Source: Rhizobium sp. RM (GTDB lineage: Bacteria; Pseudomonadota; Alphaproteobacteria; Rhizobiales; Rhizobiaceae). From it: DNA of 64,000 bases. A program made the position numbers and the translations under genes. Where the stretch lies: positions 1 to 64,000 of the forward strand of contig NZ_JACAWV010000006.1 in assembly GCF_013390595.1 (NCBI RefSeq). Direction: 5' to 3'. The notes under the pieces are model-generated. The model made no database searches. It saw only the letters and a list, made by a program, of their open reading frames with translations, and was not told the origin of the DNA. Below, in pieces: positions 25,062 through 34,936 of this stretch (positions within the stretch are counted from its first letter, which is position 1; each line of letters starts with the position of its first letter).

Positions 25062-25513
25062 ACCGACTGCATGACGACGAAGGTCGATGTATTTGCGACC
25101 GACGGAAGGCTGGATATTTTTTCACCCAGCACCCGCCGATATTTGCGAATGTCGCTTGTTCGTACTTTAAGCAAATAGTCGAAAGCGCCCGCAATCATAT
25201 GGCACTCTTCGACCTCTTTGATCTTGCGGACCGCAGCGTTGAACTCTTCCAGCGCCTTTTCACGCGTGTCCGAAAGCTTGACCTCGGTAAAGGCGATATG
25301 GTCGACGCCGAGCTTGTGTTGATTGAGCATGGCGCGAAAGCCCAGAATATAGCCCTCATCCACCAGACGCTTGAGCCTGGTTTGGCAAGGGGTCTTTGAA
25401 AGTCCGACCTTTTTGGCCAGTTGCAGCACTGACATGCGCCCGTCTTCGCTCAGCGCCTCGATGATCTTGAGATCAAAGTGATCCAGATCGACTTCTTTTT
25501 TCGATATAGCCAT
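25043..25513 (-). CDS. putR: Lrp/AsnC family regulator, probable PutR
   Basis: The 156-residue protein has an N-terminal winged helix-turn-helix (about 10-60: DLKIIEALSEDGRMSVLQLAKKVGLSKTPCQTRLKRL given in parts by its motif) and a C-terminal ligand-binding RAM domain (about 70-145). It is divergent from putA, and an Lrp-type PutR activating putA in response to proline is the known arrangement in Agrobacterium and Rhodobacter. I use the ATG at 25513, where the family N terminus begins. The open frame extends further upstream without homology. Confidence 0.88.
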   Translation of the reverse strand: MAISKKEVDLDHFDLKIIEALSEDGRMSVLQLAKKVGLSKTPCQTRLKRLVDEGYILGFRAMLNQHKLGVDHIAFTEVKLSDTREKALEEFNAAVRKIKEVEECHMIAGAFDYLLKVRTSDIRKYRRVLGEKISSLPSVANTSTFVVMQSVKEAGI

Positions 25514-25585
25514 TCTTATTGACGCCTTTCCGGCAAAACAAAAGTTCGTATTTCCTGTTTTATCGAAGAAATAAGGCCATATCAA

Positions 25586-25617
25586 TTTCTGAGGCAATGA
25601 TATTGTCGGCTCAGAAA
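25586..25617. promoter_or_regulatory. Inverted repeat in the putR-putA divergent promoter (candidate PutR operator)
   Basis: TTTCTGAG at 25586-25593 and CTCAGAAA at 25610-25617 form a perfect eight-base inverted repeat with a 16-base spacer. ATATCA/TGATAT copies overlap its left half. It sits in the middle of the 173-base gap between putR and putA, as expected for a shared operator of an Lrp-type dimer. Confidence 0.45.
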
Positions 25618-25686
25618 AAATGATGGCCGAACCGCATAAGCAGGTGCCGTCAATTTTGGCGAAACAGCTTTTCAAGGATCATTCGG

Positions 25687-28600
25687 ATGGCCGATGGCGC
25701 GAACACGACCGGTTTGAACACATCAAAGCACGCGGTTGGCATTTTTGAACAATTTGCACCGGCAGTGCGCGAACAGAGTGCACTGCGCCAGGCGATCACT
25801 GCGGCCTACCGCCGATCGGAACCGGAATGCCTTGTCCCGCTTTTGCAGGCGGCAACCGTTTCGGAAGAGCAGGCAAGCGCCATTCGCACAACCGCTCGTA
25901 AACTCATCGAGTCCCTTCGTGCCAAGACCAAGGGCACCGGCGTTGAAGGACTGGTGCAGGAGTACTCGCTGTCCAGTCATGAGGGTGTCGCGCTGATGTG
26001 CCTTGCCGAGGCATTGCTGCGTATCCCCGACAAGGCAACCCGTGATGCTTTGATCCGTGACAAGATCGCCCGCGGCGATTGGAAGTCGCATATCGGTGGT
26101 GGCAAATCCCTGTTTGTGAATGCGGCAACCTGGGGTCTCGTAATTACCGGCAAACTCACCTCAACCGTCAACGACAGCGGCCTGTCTTCAGCGTTGACGA
26201 AACTGATCGCTCGTGCCGGCGAACCCGTAATCCGTCGCGGTGTGGACATGGCCATGCGCATGATGGGCGAACAGTTCGTCACCGGCGAAACGATCGCCGA
26301 AGCCATCAAGCGCTCGAAGCCATTGGAAGAGCAAGGTTTCCAGTACTCCTATGACATGCTCGGCGAAGCCGCCACGACGGCGAAAGACGCAGAGCGTTAT
26401 TATCGTGACTACGAAAACGCCATTCACGCGATCGGCAAGGCTTCTGCCGGGCGCGGCATCTATGGCGGCCCCGGGATTTCCATCAAGCTTTCCGCCCTGC
26501 ATCCGCGTTATTCGCGAGCGCAGGCCGCACGCGTCATGGAAGAGCTTCTGCCACGCGTGAAATCGCTGATGCTGCTCTGCAAGCAGTATGATATCGGCCT
26601 CAACATCGACGCGGAAGAAGCCGATCGTCTCGAACTGTCCCTCGACCTTCTCGAGTCACTGGCACATGATGCGGATCTTGCGGGCTGGAATGGCCTCGGT
26701 TTCGTGGTGCAGGCCTATGGCCGTCGCTGCCCATTCGTGCTCGACTACATCATCGATCTGGCGCGCCGCGCCAACCGTCGTATCATGGTGCGCCTCGTCA
26801 AGGGTGCCTACTGGGACGCCGAGATCAAGCGTGCGCAACTGGATGGCCTTGAAGACTTCCCGGTTTTCACACGCAAGGTGCACACTGACGTGTCTTACAT
26901 TGCCTGCGCCCGCAAGCTGCTGGCAGCCCGCGATGTGATCTTCCCGCAATTTGCCACGCACAATGCACAGTCAATGGCGACGATTTATCATCTCGCCGGC
27001 CCGGACTTTAAGCTTGGTGACTATGAGTTCCAATGCCTGCACGGAATGGGTGAACCGCTCTACAGCGAAGTTGTTGGCAAGAAGAACCTCGACCGTCCTT
27101 GCCGCTTCTATGCGCCCGTTGGCACCCATGAGACCCTGCTGGCCTATCTCGTTCGCCGTCTCCTAGAAAACGGTGCGAACTCGTCCTTCGTGAACCGGAT
27201 TGCCGACCCTGCTGTTCCGGTCGACGCTCTCCTGGAAGATCCGGTTGCGGTTGTGGAAGCCATGCAGCAGCCCGGCGCGCAGCATGATCGCATCGCATCG
27301 CCAGCCGCATTGTTCGGCACCGAGCGTGCGAACTCAGCAGGCCTCGACCTTTCCAGTGAAACGACGCTGGCAACGCTGAACACCATTTTGAGCGAGAGTG
27401 CTGCGACCGAATGGAAAGCCGCCGCGCCTGAGGCAAACGGTGAAGCCCGCCCCGTCCTCAACCCAGGGGACCATGCCGACGTCGTCGGTTACGTCATTGA
27501 GCCGACCGAGGCCGACGTCGAAAAGGCAATGCTGAAGGCATCGACATCGCGCTGGTCCTCCACCGCCGTTGAAGAGCGCGCCGCTTGCCTTGATCGCGCC
27601 GCTGACCAGATGCAGGCGGAAATGCCAGCCCTGCTCGGCCTCATCATTCGTGAAGCCGGAAAATCAATGCCCAACGCAATCGCAGAAGTGCGTGAGGCGA
27701 TCGACTTCCTGCGTTATTATGCGGGTGAAGCACGCAAGAACATTGGCGCCGAACAAGTGGCCCTTGGCCCGGTCGTCTGCATCAGCCCCTGGAACTTCCC
27801 GCTGGCAATCTTTATCGGTCAGGTTGCCGCGGCACTGGTTGCCGGCAACCCAGTTCTGGCGAAGCCTGCCGAAGAAACCCCGCTGATCGCAGCTCAAGGG
27901 GTACGTCTGCTTCACGAAGCAGGTGTTCCGGCAGACGCCGTTCAACTTATGCCAGGCGACGGAAAGACTGGCGCAACACTTGTCGGTTCACCGTTGACGG
28001 CGGGCGTGATGTTTACCGGATCAACGGAAGTTGCCCGGATCATCCAGAGCCAGCTCGCTGGTCGCGTCCTGGCAAACGGTCAGCCAGTCCCGCTGATTGC
28101 CGAGACTGGTGGCCAGAACGCCATGATCGTCGACTCCTCTGCCCTTGCCGAACAGGTCGTCGCCGACGTTATCGCATCGGCCTTCGACAGCGCCGGTCAG
28201 CGTTGCTCGGCGCTTCGTATCCTTTGCCTGCAGGACGATGTGGCCGACCGCACACTGACCATGCTGAAGGGCGCATTGCACGAATTGCGGATCGGACGGA
28301 CCGATAGTCTGTCCGTCGATGTCGGCCCTGTCATCACGGCAGAAGCCAAGGGAATTATTGAGAAACACGTGGAGCAGATGCGAACGCTTGGCAATCGTAT
28401 CGAACAGATCGATCTTGCTGGCGACACTGGCAAGGGAACCTTCGTTCCGCCAACGATCATCGAGATGAAGTCGCTCGCGGATCTGAAGCGTGAAGTCTTC
28501 GGACCGGTGCTGCATGTCATTCGTTTCAAGCGCAATGACCTCAACAACCTCATCGACCAGATTAATGCGACCGGTTATGGCCTGACCTTTGGCCTTCACA

Positions 28601-29373
28601 CCCGCCTCGACGATACGATCAAGCATGTTCTGTCCCGTATCGAGGCCGGCAACCTTTACGTCAACCGCAACATCATCGGCGCGGTTGTGGGCGTGCAGCC
28701 GTTCGGCGGACGCGGCCTTTCCGGCACCGGTCCGAAAGCAGGTGGTCCGCTCTATCTTGGCCGCATGACGCAAAAGGCGCCGAAAATTGATCGGATCATC
28801 AGCCAGCAGGACGAAGCCGCAACGGATTTTGCACGTTGGCTGACTGAGAACGGAGAAACCGTGGCCGCCGAGGCAGCGCACGAGGCCGGTGCTCTCTCCG
28901 GCCTTGGCTTCGAAACGGAGCTGGCCGGTCCGGTGGGTGAGCGCAACGTCTATGCCCTGCATCCGCGTGGCAAAGTCCTGCTTATTCCGCAGACGGAACA
29001 GGGCCTCTATCGTCAGTTAGCTGCGGCGCTGGCAACCGGAAACAAGGTCGTCGTCGACAACACGTCCGGGCTCGAGAAGACGACCTATGGATTGCCGGCA
29101 ACCGTGACCTCACGCATCAGCTGGGTCGATAACTGGGAAAAATCCGGTCCTTTCGCGGGTGCCCTGGTGGAAGGCGACGCGGAGCGTGTCGTGGAGGTCA
29201 ACCGGAAGGTCGCAGCTCTGCCAGGACCGCTGGTTCTGGTGCAGGCCGCGACAACGCAAGCGCTTTCCGGTGCAAGCCAGCCATACAACCTCGATTGGTT
29301 GGTGGAAGAGGTTTCCGTCAGCGTCAACACGACCGCTGCCGGTGGCAACGCCAGCCTGATGAGCATCGGCTGA
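25687..29373 (+). CDS. putA: Bifunctional proline dehydrogenase / L-glutamate gamma-semialdehyde dehydrogenase PutA
   Basis: PutA oxidises proline to glutamate in two steps: an FAD proline dehydrogenase passing electrons to quinone, then an NAD aldehyde dehydrogenase. The 1228-residue chain shows an N-terminal helical arm, the proline dehydrogenase barrel (about 190-480, with VRLVKGAYWDAEIKRAQ), the aldehyde dehydrogenase domain (about 560-1020) with nucleophile Cys840 in AGQRC, and a C-terminal domain of about 190 residues seen in long PutA proteins. It lacks the N-terminal ribbon-helix-helix repressor domain of the E. coli protein, so regulation probably rests with the divergent Lrp-type gene. 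The substrate channel is assumed from the family. Confidence 0.96.
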   Translation: MADGANTTGLNTSKHAVGIFEQFAPAVREQSALRQAITAAYRRSEPECLVPLLQAATVSEEQASAIRTTARKLIESLRAKTKGTGVEGLVQEYSLSSHEGVALMCLAEALLRIPDKATRDALIRDKIARGDWKSHIGGGKSLFVNAATWGLVITGKLTSTVNDSGLSSALTKLIARAGEPVIRRGVDMAMRMMGEQFVTGETIAEAIKRSKPLEEQGFQYSYDMLGEAATTAKDAERYYRDYENAIHAIGKASAGRGIYGGPGISIKLSALHPRYSRAQAARVMEELLPRVKSLMLLCKQYDIGLNIDAEEADRLELSLDLLESLAHDADLAGWNGLGFVVQAYGRRCPFVLDYIIDLARRANRRIMVRLVKGAYWDAEIKRAQLDGLEDFPVFTRKVHTDVSYIACARKLLAARDVIFPQFATHNAQSMATIYHLAGPDFKLGDYEFQCLHGMGEPLYSEVVGKKNLDRPCRFYAPVGTHETLLAYLVRRLLENGANSSFVNRIADPAVPVDALLEDPVAVVEAMQQPGAQHDRIASPAALFGTERANSAGLDLSSETTLATLNTILSESAATEWKAAAPEANGEARPVLNPGDHADVVGYVIEPTEADVEKAMLKASTSRWSSTAVEERAACLDRAADQMQAEMPALLGLIIREAGKSMPNAIAEVREAIDFLRYYAGEARKNIGAEQVALGPVVCISPWNFPLAIFIGQVAAALVAGNPVLAKPAEETPLIAAQGVRLLHEAGVPADAVQLMPGDGKTGATLVGSPLTAGVMFTGSTEVARIIQSQLAGRVLANGQPVPLIAETGGQNAMIVDSSALAEQVVADVIASAFDSAGQRCSALRILCLQDDVADRTLTMLKGALHELRIGRTDSLSVDVGPVITAEAKGIIEKHVEQMRTLGNRIEQIDLAGDTGKGTFVPPTIIEMKSLADLKREVFGPVLHVIRFKRNDLNNLIDQINATGYGLTFGLHTRLDDTIKHVLSRIEAGNLYVNRNIIGAVVGVQPFGGRGLSGTGPKAGGPLYLGRMTQKAPKIDRIISQQDEAATDFARWLTENGETVAAEAAHEAGALSGLGFETELAGPVGERNVYALHPRGKVLLIPQTEQGLYRQLAAALATGNKVVVDNTSGLEKTTYGLPATVTSRISWVDNWEKSGPFAGALVEGDAERVVEVNRKVAALPGPLVLVQAATTQALSGASQPYNLDWLVEEVSVSVNTTAAGGNASLMSIG

Positions 29374-29381
29374 CAACAAGC

Positions 29382-29410
29382 ATGGCAGGGCTCCGGCCCT
29401 GCCATTTCCT
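29382..29410 (+). terminator. Hairpin terminator after putA
   Basis: A ten-base perfect stem ATGGCAGGGC/GCCCTGCCAT (29382-29391 with 29396-29405, loop TCCG) is followed by a short T-rich tail. It lies nine bases after the putA stop codon and faces the converging ABC gene. Confidence 0.65.
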
Positions 29411-29424
29411 TACACGAACATTAC

Positions 29425-30234
29425 TCAGGCGCCGTTTTCGCTTCGGCCAAAAAGCTGGTCAAGAACCTGCTCCTCCAGCCTTGCGAACTCCGGCGTACCG
29501 TGTCGGCGCGGCCGCGGTAATTTGACCTCGAGATCAAGCGCGATACGGCCCTCATCGATCACCACGATACGATCCGCCAATGCCACAGCTTCTGAAACAT
29601 CATGTGTGACCAGAACGGCGGTAAACTTCTGTTTGCGCCAGATGCGCTCCAGCAGAAGCTGCATTTCAATGCGCGTCAGAGCGTCGAGCGCACCAAGCGG
29701 CTCGTCAAGCGCAAGGATCTGCGGGTGAGCGACCAATGCTCTTGCCAGTGCCACACGCTGTTTCTGTCCACCTGACAGTACATAGGGCCATTCTCCTGCC
29801 CTGTCCTTCAGACCCACCTCGTCGAGAATGGCGAAGGCCTGTTCTCTGGCTTGGTCTCCCTTGGCAATGCCTGTCAGGCCGACCGAAACATTGTCTGCGA
29901 TCCGCTCCCACGGCAGCAGCCGAGGCTCCTGGAACATGATGCGGGTTCGGTCCTGCGGATCTTTCGAAACCGTACCGGAAGTAGGCGTTTCAAGGCCGGC
30001 CAGAATGCGGAGCAGCGTGCTTTTTCCGCAGCCGCTCTTGCCGATGACGGCGAGAAATTCACCCTCATGCACATCGAGATCAATTCCCCGCAATACGGGT
30101 TTATCGCCAAAGGTCTTGGCAACGTTTCGAAGGCTGAAGGCGATTTTGCCTTTTTCTTTGACGCCAGTTGATGGCACAGCTTTCGTTTCCACCGTGTCCG
30201 GCCGCCGCAAAGTTGTAACGTTCCCCGTCGACAT
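29425..30234 (-). CDS. ssuB: ABC transporter ATP-binding protein, SsuB-like (aliphatic sulfonates)
   Basis: This 269-residue ATPase powers import of aliphatic sulfonates or a related sulfur/nitrogen compound. Walker A (GKSGCGKST, about 72-80), signature LSGGQKQR and Walker B ILALDEP are all intact, and the N-terminal extension is typical of SsuB/TauB proteins. The ATG at 30234 follows AGAGG; an earlier in-frame start has less support. It is the last gene of the ssuA-ssuC-ssuB run, with an 11-base gap to ssuC. No alkanesulfonate monooxygenase gene is adjacent, so the exact substrate is uncertain. Confidence 0.85.
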   Translation of the reverse strand: MSTGNVTTLRRPDTVETKAVPSTGVKEKGKIAFSLRNVAKTFGDKPVLRGIDLDVHEGEFLAVIGKSGCGKSTLLRILAGLETPTSGTVSKDPQDRTRIMFQEPRLLPWERIADNVSVGLTGIAKGDQAREQAFAILDEVGLKDRAGEWPYVLSGGQKQRVALARALVAHPQILALDEPLGALDALTRIEMQLLLERIWRKQKFTAVLVTHDVSEAVALADRIVVIDEGRIALDLEVKLPRPRRHGTPEFARLEEQVLDQLFGRSENGA

Positions 30235-30245
30235 TGAACTACCTC

Positions 30246-31025
30246 TCAAGCTTTTTTGAAGGCCGGATGCCATTGCAGGAAAATGCTTTCGAGGAAGCGT
30301 GCGAAACTATCCGCAAGCTTGCCGAGAAGCGCATAGATGAGGATCGACAGCACCACCACGTCGATCAGCAGAAACTCGCGTGCCTGCATGGCCATGTAGC
30401 CGAGACCGGAAGAAGATGAGATCGTTTCCGCCACGATGAGCGTCAACCACATGATGCCGAGGGCATAACGCAGACCCGTGAAAATGGCTGGCAAAGCGCC
30501 GGGGAGAATAACCCGGCGAAACAGTGTGAAGGGAGACATCCCGTAGGTGCGCCCCATCTCCACCAATTGCGGATCAACGCCTTGGATGCCGAGCAGTGTA
30601 TTGATGTAGATCGGGAAGAACACACCTAACGCGACAAGAAAGAGCTTTGCTTCCTCGTCGATACCAAACCACAGGATGACAAGAGGAATAAGCGCCAGAT
30701 GCGGAATATTGCGGATCATCTGCAACGTCGTATCGGTAAAGCTACGGGAAAATTTCGACAGTCCGTTGGCGAGGCCAAAAATGAACCCGATAGCACCACC
30801 GATCGCAAAACCCGCCAACGCCCGCGCCGAACTCACGCCAATATTGTTCAAGAGTTCGCCGGAGAGTAGCAACCGCCAGAACGCCTCTGCCACCGCAGAC
30901 GGCGCCGGCAGAACATTGGCCGAGATCAACCCAGCTCTGGCCGCAACTTCCCATCCAAGAATGATCAGCGCAGGCAAAAGCCAGCCGATAACGCTGCCGC
31001 TCGCCGACTGGATTTTTTTGCTCAT
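30246..31025 (-). CDS. ssuC: ABC transporter permease, SsuC-like
   Basis: The 259-residue inner-membrane protein has about six transmembrane helices and the cytoplasmic loop that couples to the ATPase (EAM-like region [18 protein letters not shown]..., about 120-150). It starts at 31025 behind GGAGGACGCC. It is cotranscribed with the binding protein 22 bases upstream and the ATPase downstream. Taurine or nitrate-type permeases are close relatives, so the sulfonate label rests on overall similarity and gene order. Confidence 0.85.
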   Translation of the reverse strand: MSKKIQSASGSVIGWLLPALIILGWEVAARAGLISANVLPAPSAVAEAFWRLLLSGELLNNIGVSSARALAGFAIGGAIGFIFGLANGLSKFSRSFTDTTLQMIRNIPHLALIPLVILWFGIDEEAKLFLVALGVFFPIYINTLLGIQGVDPQLVEMGRTYGMSPFTLFRRVILPGALPAIFTGLRYALGIMWLTLIVAETISSSSGLGYMAMQAREFLLIDVVVLSILIYALLGKLADSFARFLESIFLQWHPAFKKA

Positions 31026-31047
31026 GAGGCGTCCTCCGGCGTTGCTA

Positions 31048-32001
31048 TCAGTTTGTCGCGCCAGACCAGACGGCATCCTTGATGCTGATCTGTTTCGGGA
31101 TCAGTCCGAGCCGATAGAACCGGTCGGCAGTTTCCTGCTGGCCCGCAATGATCTTGTCGTCGATCTTGGTGATACCGAATTCAGAACGGTTTGCAGCCAG
31201 CGTCTGCGCTTCAAGTGGCACGCCTGTCACTTCATGCAGAGCGGCAGCGACCTTGTCGCGGTTTGCCGCAGACCATTTCGCCGCCTCACCGAGCGCATCG
31301 ACCGTGATGTTGATCGTTTCAACGTTGGACTTCGCATAGTCGCGGTTGGCGAGGAAATACGTGTTCACATCCAACACGTCCGATGTACGAGCCAGCGTCA
31401 CCGGCTTGTAACGGGTTTCGGCGATGGCAAAGAAAGGGTCCCACACAGCCCAGGCATCTATCTTGTCACTGGCGAAAGCAGCCGCAGCATCAGCCGGGCT
31501 CAGATAGACCACCTCGATATCTGAAAACTTCAGGCCGTTCTTTTCCAGTGCCGCGACGAGGAGGTTATGCGCACTGGTACCCTTGCCAACCCCGACCTTC
31601 TTGCCCTTGAGATCGGCAACAGACTTGATGCCACTTGCTTCCTTGGCAAAGACAGCCTCACCCTTTCCGTTCGAAGGAAGCGCTGCGACATAAACGATCG
31701 CCGAGCCCGCAGCCTGTCCGAAAATTGGCGGCGCGTCGCCTGTCCATCCGACATTGATCGAGCCGACGTTCAGAGCTTCGACAAGAGGCGGTCCGGCGGT
31801 GAATTCGACCCAGGAAACCTTGACACCCTTGGCCTCAAGCGCCTTTTCGATCACGCCTTGCTGGCGGGCGATAACCGGCAGGCCCGTCTTCTGGTAGCCG
31901 ATTTTCAATTCTTCGGCGGCGCTGGCCTGGAATGGCACGGTGGAAAAAAGCGCGGCAGCAAGAACGCTTCCAGAAAAGATACGACGGGTCAGGCCCTGCA
32001 T
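31048..32001 (-). CDS. ssuA: Periplasmic substrate-binding protein, SsuA-like
   Basis: The 317-residue protein starts with a signal peptide (about 1-28, ending ASA) and then the sulfonate-binding family opening ELKIGYQKTGLPVIARQQG. The fold is a two-lobed binding protein feeding SsuC/SsuB. The ATG at 32001 follows GGAGACACCA. It is the first gene of the operon and divergent from a LysR-type gene at 32292, which is a plausible regulator. The ligand (alkanesulfonate, taurine or another) cannot be fixed from the sequence. Confidence 0.87.
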   Translation of the reverse strand: MQGLTRRIFSGSVLAAALFSTVPFQASAAEELKIGYQKTGLPVIARQQGVIEKALEAKGVKVSWVEFTAGPPLVEALNVGSINVGWTGDAPPIFGQAAGSAIVYVAALPSNGKGEAVFAKEASGIKSVADLKGKKVGVGKGTSAHNLLVAALEKNGLKFSDIEVVYLSPADAAAAFASDKIDAWAVWDPFFAIAETRYKPVTLARTSDVLDVNTYFLANRDYAKSNVETINITVDALGEAAKWSAANRDKVAAALHEVTGVPLEAQTLAANRSEFGITKIDDKIIAGQQETADRFYRLGLIPKQISIKDAVWSGATN

Positions 32002-32291
32002 TGGTGTCTCCTTGTCGCCGATCTTCCGGCCGATTTCGATATGGAGACATGCTAGATTTTTCCACTTGAACGATAGAGAAACAATCATTCAATAAATTGG
32101 CGACCCCGGAAATATCATTCTTTAGGGAGCGCCATTGCGGAGAACGCTAAAGGACGTTTCAAAATTCGACGCTTGTGAGCGCGGCAAAAACTGCGAAGCC
32201 AAGATGGTCGTTTTATTCTCCACGGCAATCAGATAAGACGCCGAAACGCCCTTTCTATTTGGGACTGCGGGCGCGTTGGTGCGAGGATGAA

Positions 32292-33194
32292 ATGGATTCA
32301 CGCAGAAGGCTGATCCCCGATATCGTCACCCTGCAGGCTTTCGAGTGTGCCGCAAGGCACGGAAACTTTACGCGCGCTGCAGAAGAGCTCAATCTGACCC
32401 AGAGCGCCGTTAGCCGCCAGATCAGCGACCTCGAAGCACAGACCGGCATGCAGCTTTTCGAGCGCATCCGCAGGCGTGTCGTTCTTTCCGAGGCCGGCCG
32501 AAAATTTCTGCCGGATGTTCGCCGCCTGTTGCAACAATCCGAACAGCTCATGGTTCGCGCCGTCTCGGCCGGGACCTCGCATGCATCTCTTTCCATCGCC
32601 ACACTCCCGACATTCGGAAGCCGCTGGTTGATGCCACGCCTGCACAACTTCCTGACAGCAAACCCGCAGACGACAATTACCGTCGGCTCACGATCTCACC
32701 CCTTTGATTTCGACGAGGAGGGGTTCGATCTTGCGATCCATTACGGTCAGCCGGTCTGGGCGCATGGAACCTGCACCTTCTTGTGCGACGAGGTGATCGT
32801 GCCGGTTGCCAGCCCGGCGCTGCTGACATCGAACGGTATCACAGCGCCACAAGACCTCGCCGACAAACCGCTCTTGCATTTGACCACACGTCCAAAACTC
32901 TGGACGGAGTGGATGGAGATGAACGGCGTCATCACACAGCATGCCTACCGAGGCAGTCGCTTCGACCAGTTTTCGATGATCATAGAGGCCGCCATCAGCG
33001 GAATAGGCTTCGCGCTTTTGCCCAAATACCTGATCGAAGCGGAACTGGCCTCAGAACGCCTCATCATCGCTTTCGACGCGCCCTTGCAGACCGACAAAAG
33101 CTATTACGTTGCCCTGCCCGAAGGAAGGCAGGACAACATGCTGGCCCGTGCGTTCCAGAGCTGGCTGCTCGAACAGGTCGGCAAGCCGCTCTGA
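32292..33194 (+). CDS. LysR-type transcriptional regulator, GcvA-like
   Basis: The 300-residue protein has the N-terminal winged helix (about 8-65, with AAEELNLTQSAVSRQISDLE) and a LysR substrate-binding domain (about 95-295) of the GcvA subgroup, including FDEEGFDLAIHYG. I start it at the ATG at 32292 behind GAGG, since the usual family N terminus begins there. It is divergent from ssuA with a 290-base gap that should hold the shared promoter region. Control of the ssu genes is inferred from position only. Confidence 0.88.
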   Translation: MDSRRRLIPDIVTLQAFECAARHGNFTRAAEELNLTQSAVSRQISDLEAQTGMQLFERIRRRVVLSEAGRKFLPDVRRLLQQSEQLMVRAVSAGTSHASLSIATLPTFGSRWLMPRLHNFLTANPQTTITVGSRSHPFDFDEEGFDLAIHYGQPVWAHGTCTFLCDEVIVPVASPALLTSNGITAPQDLADKPLLHLTTRPKLWTEWMEMNGVITQHAYRGSRFDQFSMIIEAAISGIGFALLPKYLIEAELASERLIIAFDAPLQTDKSYYVALPEGRQDNMLARAFQSWLLEQVGKPL

Positions 33195-33207
33195 TGTCTT
33201 TTTGCGA

Positions 33208-33825
33208 TCAGACGCCAAAGGCTCGTTGCAGGAACCTTCCGGCGATCATGGCGCCATCCTGAGAAATGCTGTGACCGAGGCCCGGCAAAACATGCAGTTC
33301 TGTCTCCACGCCAGCTGCCTTGAATATATCCGATGCCTTGACGCTCTCGGAGACCGGCATGATGTGATCCTCATCGCCATGAATGAGGGTCAGCCGTGTC
33401 GACGGTGATGGGCTGATGGGTTGCGGCGAAGCAAGGCGGCCAGAAAAGGCAGCGACGGCGGCGACAGGCAGTCGTCCCGATGCCAGGACGTCAAGCGCCA
33501 TGATCGAGCCTTGCGAAAAGCCGACCAGTGCGACGCGCTGCGGATTGTCGGCAAGTCCGTGCTCGGCAATGATTTCGCCGATAACGCGATCAAAATCGCC
33601 CCTTGCAGCCCGCACCCGATCCGGGCGATTTTCTTCGGTAACGCCTTCGATGCTGAACCATTGCCGTCCGGGACCCCGCCCGAAAGCAAACGGACCATTG
33701 GGGCTGACGAAGTCCGTATTGGGCAGCAGGCCATTCCATAGATTGGCGAGCGGAGCGAGATTGGCTCCATTGCTGCCAACGCCGTGCAACAGAATGACGA
33801 GGTTGCGTGCGCCGACTTCAGTCAT
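33208..33825 (-). CDS. Alpha/beta hydrolase, carboxylesterase/phospholipase family
   Basis: The 205-residue serine hydrolase has the oxyanion segment LLHGVGSNG (about 12-20), nucleophile elbow GFSQG (about 103-107), acid Asp in GDEDHIMP, and catalytic His in GLGHSIS. Size and motif spacing match the small YpfH/carboxylesterase group acting on short acyl esters or lysophospholipids. It lies three bases downstream of the glutathione-dependent reductase gene, so the two are cotranscribed. The natural substrate is unknown. Confidence 0.87.
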   Translation of the reverse strand: MTEVGARNLVILLHGVGSNGANLAPLANLWNGLLPNTDFVSPNGPFAFGRGPGRQWFSIEGVTEENRPDRVRAARGDFDRVIGEIIAEHGLADNPQRVALVGFSQGSIMALDVLASGRLPVAAVAAFSGRLASPQPISPSPSTRLTLIHGDEDHIMPVSESVKASDIFKAAGVETELHVLPGLGHSISQDGAMIAGRFLQRAFGV

Positions 33826-33828
33826 CTC

Positions 33829-34824
33829 TTAGTCCTTTGAAAGTTTCACGTCATCGAGGCCAGGCATATCAGGACCAACGGGAACGATTTGTGTCGGATT
33901 GAGTGCCTTGACCGAATAATAGCCACGCTTGATGTGATCGATGCTCACCGTCGAGCGGACACCGGGAATATCAAGCACGCGCATCATATAGGCCTGCAGA
34001 TCGGGATAGTCCGCAATGCGCCGAAGATTGCACTTGAACAGGCCGAAATAGGCCGCATCGAAGCGGACAAGGGTTACAAATAGCCTGATATCCGTTTCCG
34101 TTGGAACATCGCCAAACAGGAATGGGCCGTTTGAGGCAAGCCGCGCCTCCAGTTCGTCCAACGTCGCAAACACATCCGCAAACGCTTCTTCGTAAGCGAT
34201 CTGCGTGGTGGCAAAGCCTGTTCTGTAAACGCCATTGTTCAGGTGCGGATAGATGTAGTCATTGAGTGCATCTATCTGCGCCTGCAAATTCGCTGGGTAA
34301 AGATCGAGGGTATTGTCTGCCAGGTCACCGAAACCAGAATTGAGCATGCGCAGGATATCGGCGGATTCGTTATTGACGATTGTGTTCGTCTTCTTGTCCC
34401 AGAGCACCGGAACGGTGGCGCGACCGGTATAATGCGGGTCGGCACGCGTGTAGAGCTGGTGCATGTAGGTGACGCCGTTCAGCGTGTCGTAATCCGAACC
34501 CGGATAGTCTCCGAACTTCCAGCCTTCGTCGGACAGAAACGGTTCGACCACGGAGACAGAAATGACGTCTTCGAGTTTTTTAAGTTTGCGACCGATCAGC
34601 GTGCGCGACGCCCAAGGGCAAATCAACGCGACATAGAGATGATAGCGACCGGGCTCAGCGTTAAAACCGCCCTCACCTGTCGATCCAGCCGAGCCATCCG
34701 GCGTAACCCAGTTGCGAAAACCGGATATTTGACGGACAAAGCCGCCCTTTTTGTCCGTTGCCTGTACCGGATGCCAATCGGCTGTCCACTTTCCGTCCAC
34801 GAGCATTTGCAGCTCTCCGTTCAT
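33829..34824 (-). CDS. Glutathionyl-hydroquinone reductase-like protein (YqjG/ECM4 family)
   Basis: These enzymes of the Xi class of glutathione transferases reduce glutathionyl-hydroquinones to hydroquinones using a catalytic cysteine. The 331-residue protein has the diagnostic C-P-W-A motif (in YVALICPWASRT, about residue 70) and the helical C-terminal domain with the family pattern. It is cotranscribed with the downstream hydrolase. A role in quinone or aromatic detoxification is inferred from the family. Confidence 0.9.
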   Translation of the reverse strand: MNGELQMLVDGKWTADWHPVQATDKKGGFVRQISGFRNWVTPDGSAGSTGEGGFNAEPGRYHLYVALICPWASRTLIGRKLKKLEDVISVSVVEPFLSDEGWKFGDYPGSDYDTLNGVTYMHQLYTRADPHYTGRATVPVLWDKKTNTIVNNESADILRMLNSGFGDLADNTLDLYPANLQAQIDALNDYIYPHLNNGVYRTGFATTQIAYEEAFADVFATLDELEARLASNGPFLFGDVPTETDIRLFVTLVRFDAAYFGLFKCNLRRIADYPDLQAYMMRVLDIPGVRSTVSIDHIKRGYYSVKALNPTQIVPVGPDMPGLDDVKLSKD

Positions 34825-34936
34825 CTATCGATGAACACCTTATGGGCCCCACGGCGCCGCTGCAGCAAGCCGCACTTCGGTTGACGCACTGTTTCCTAAG
34901 GCGCGACAACGCCGCTTTCAAACCTTGAGGTTGCCC

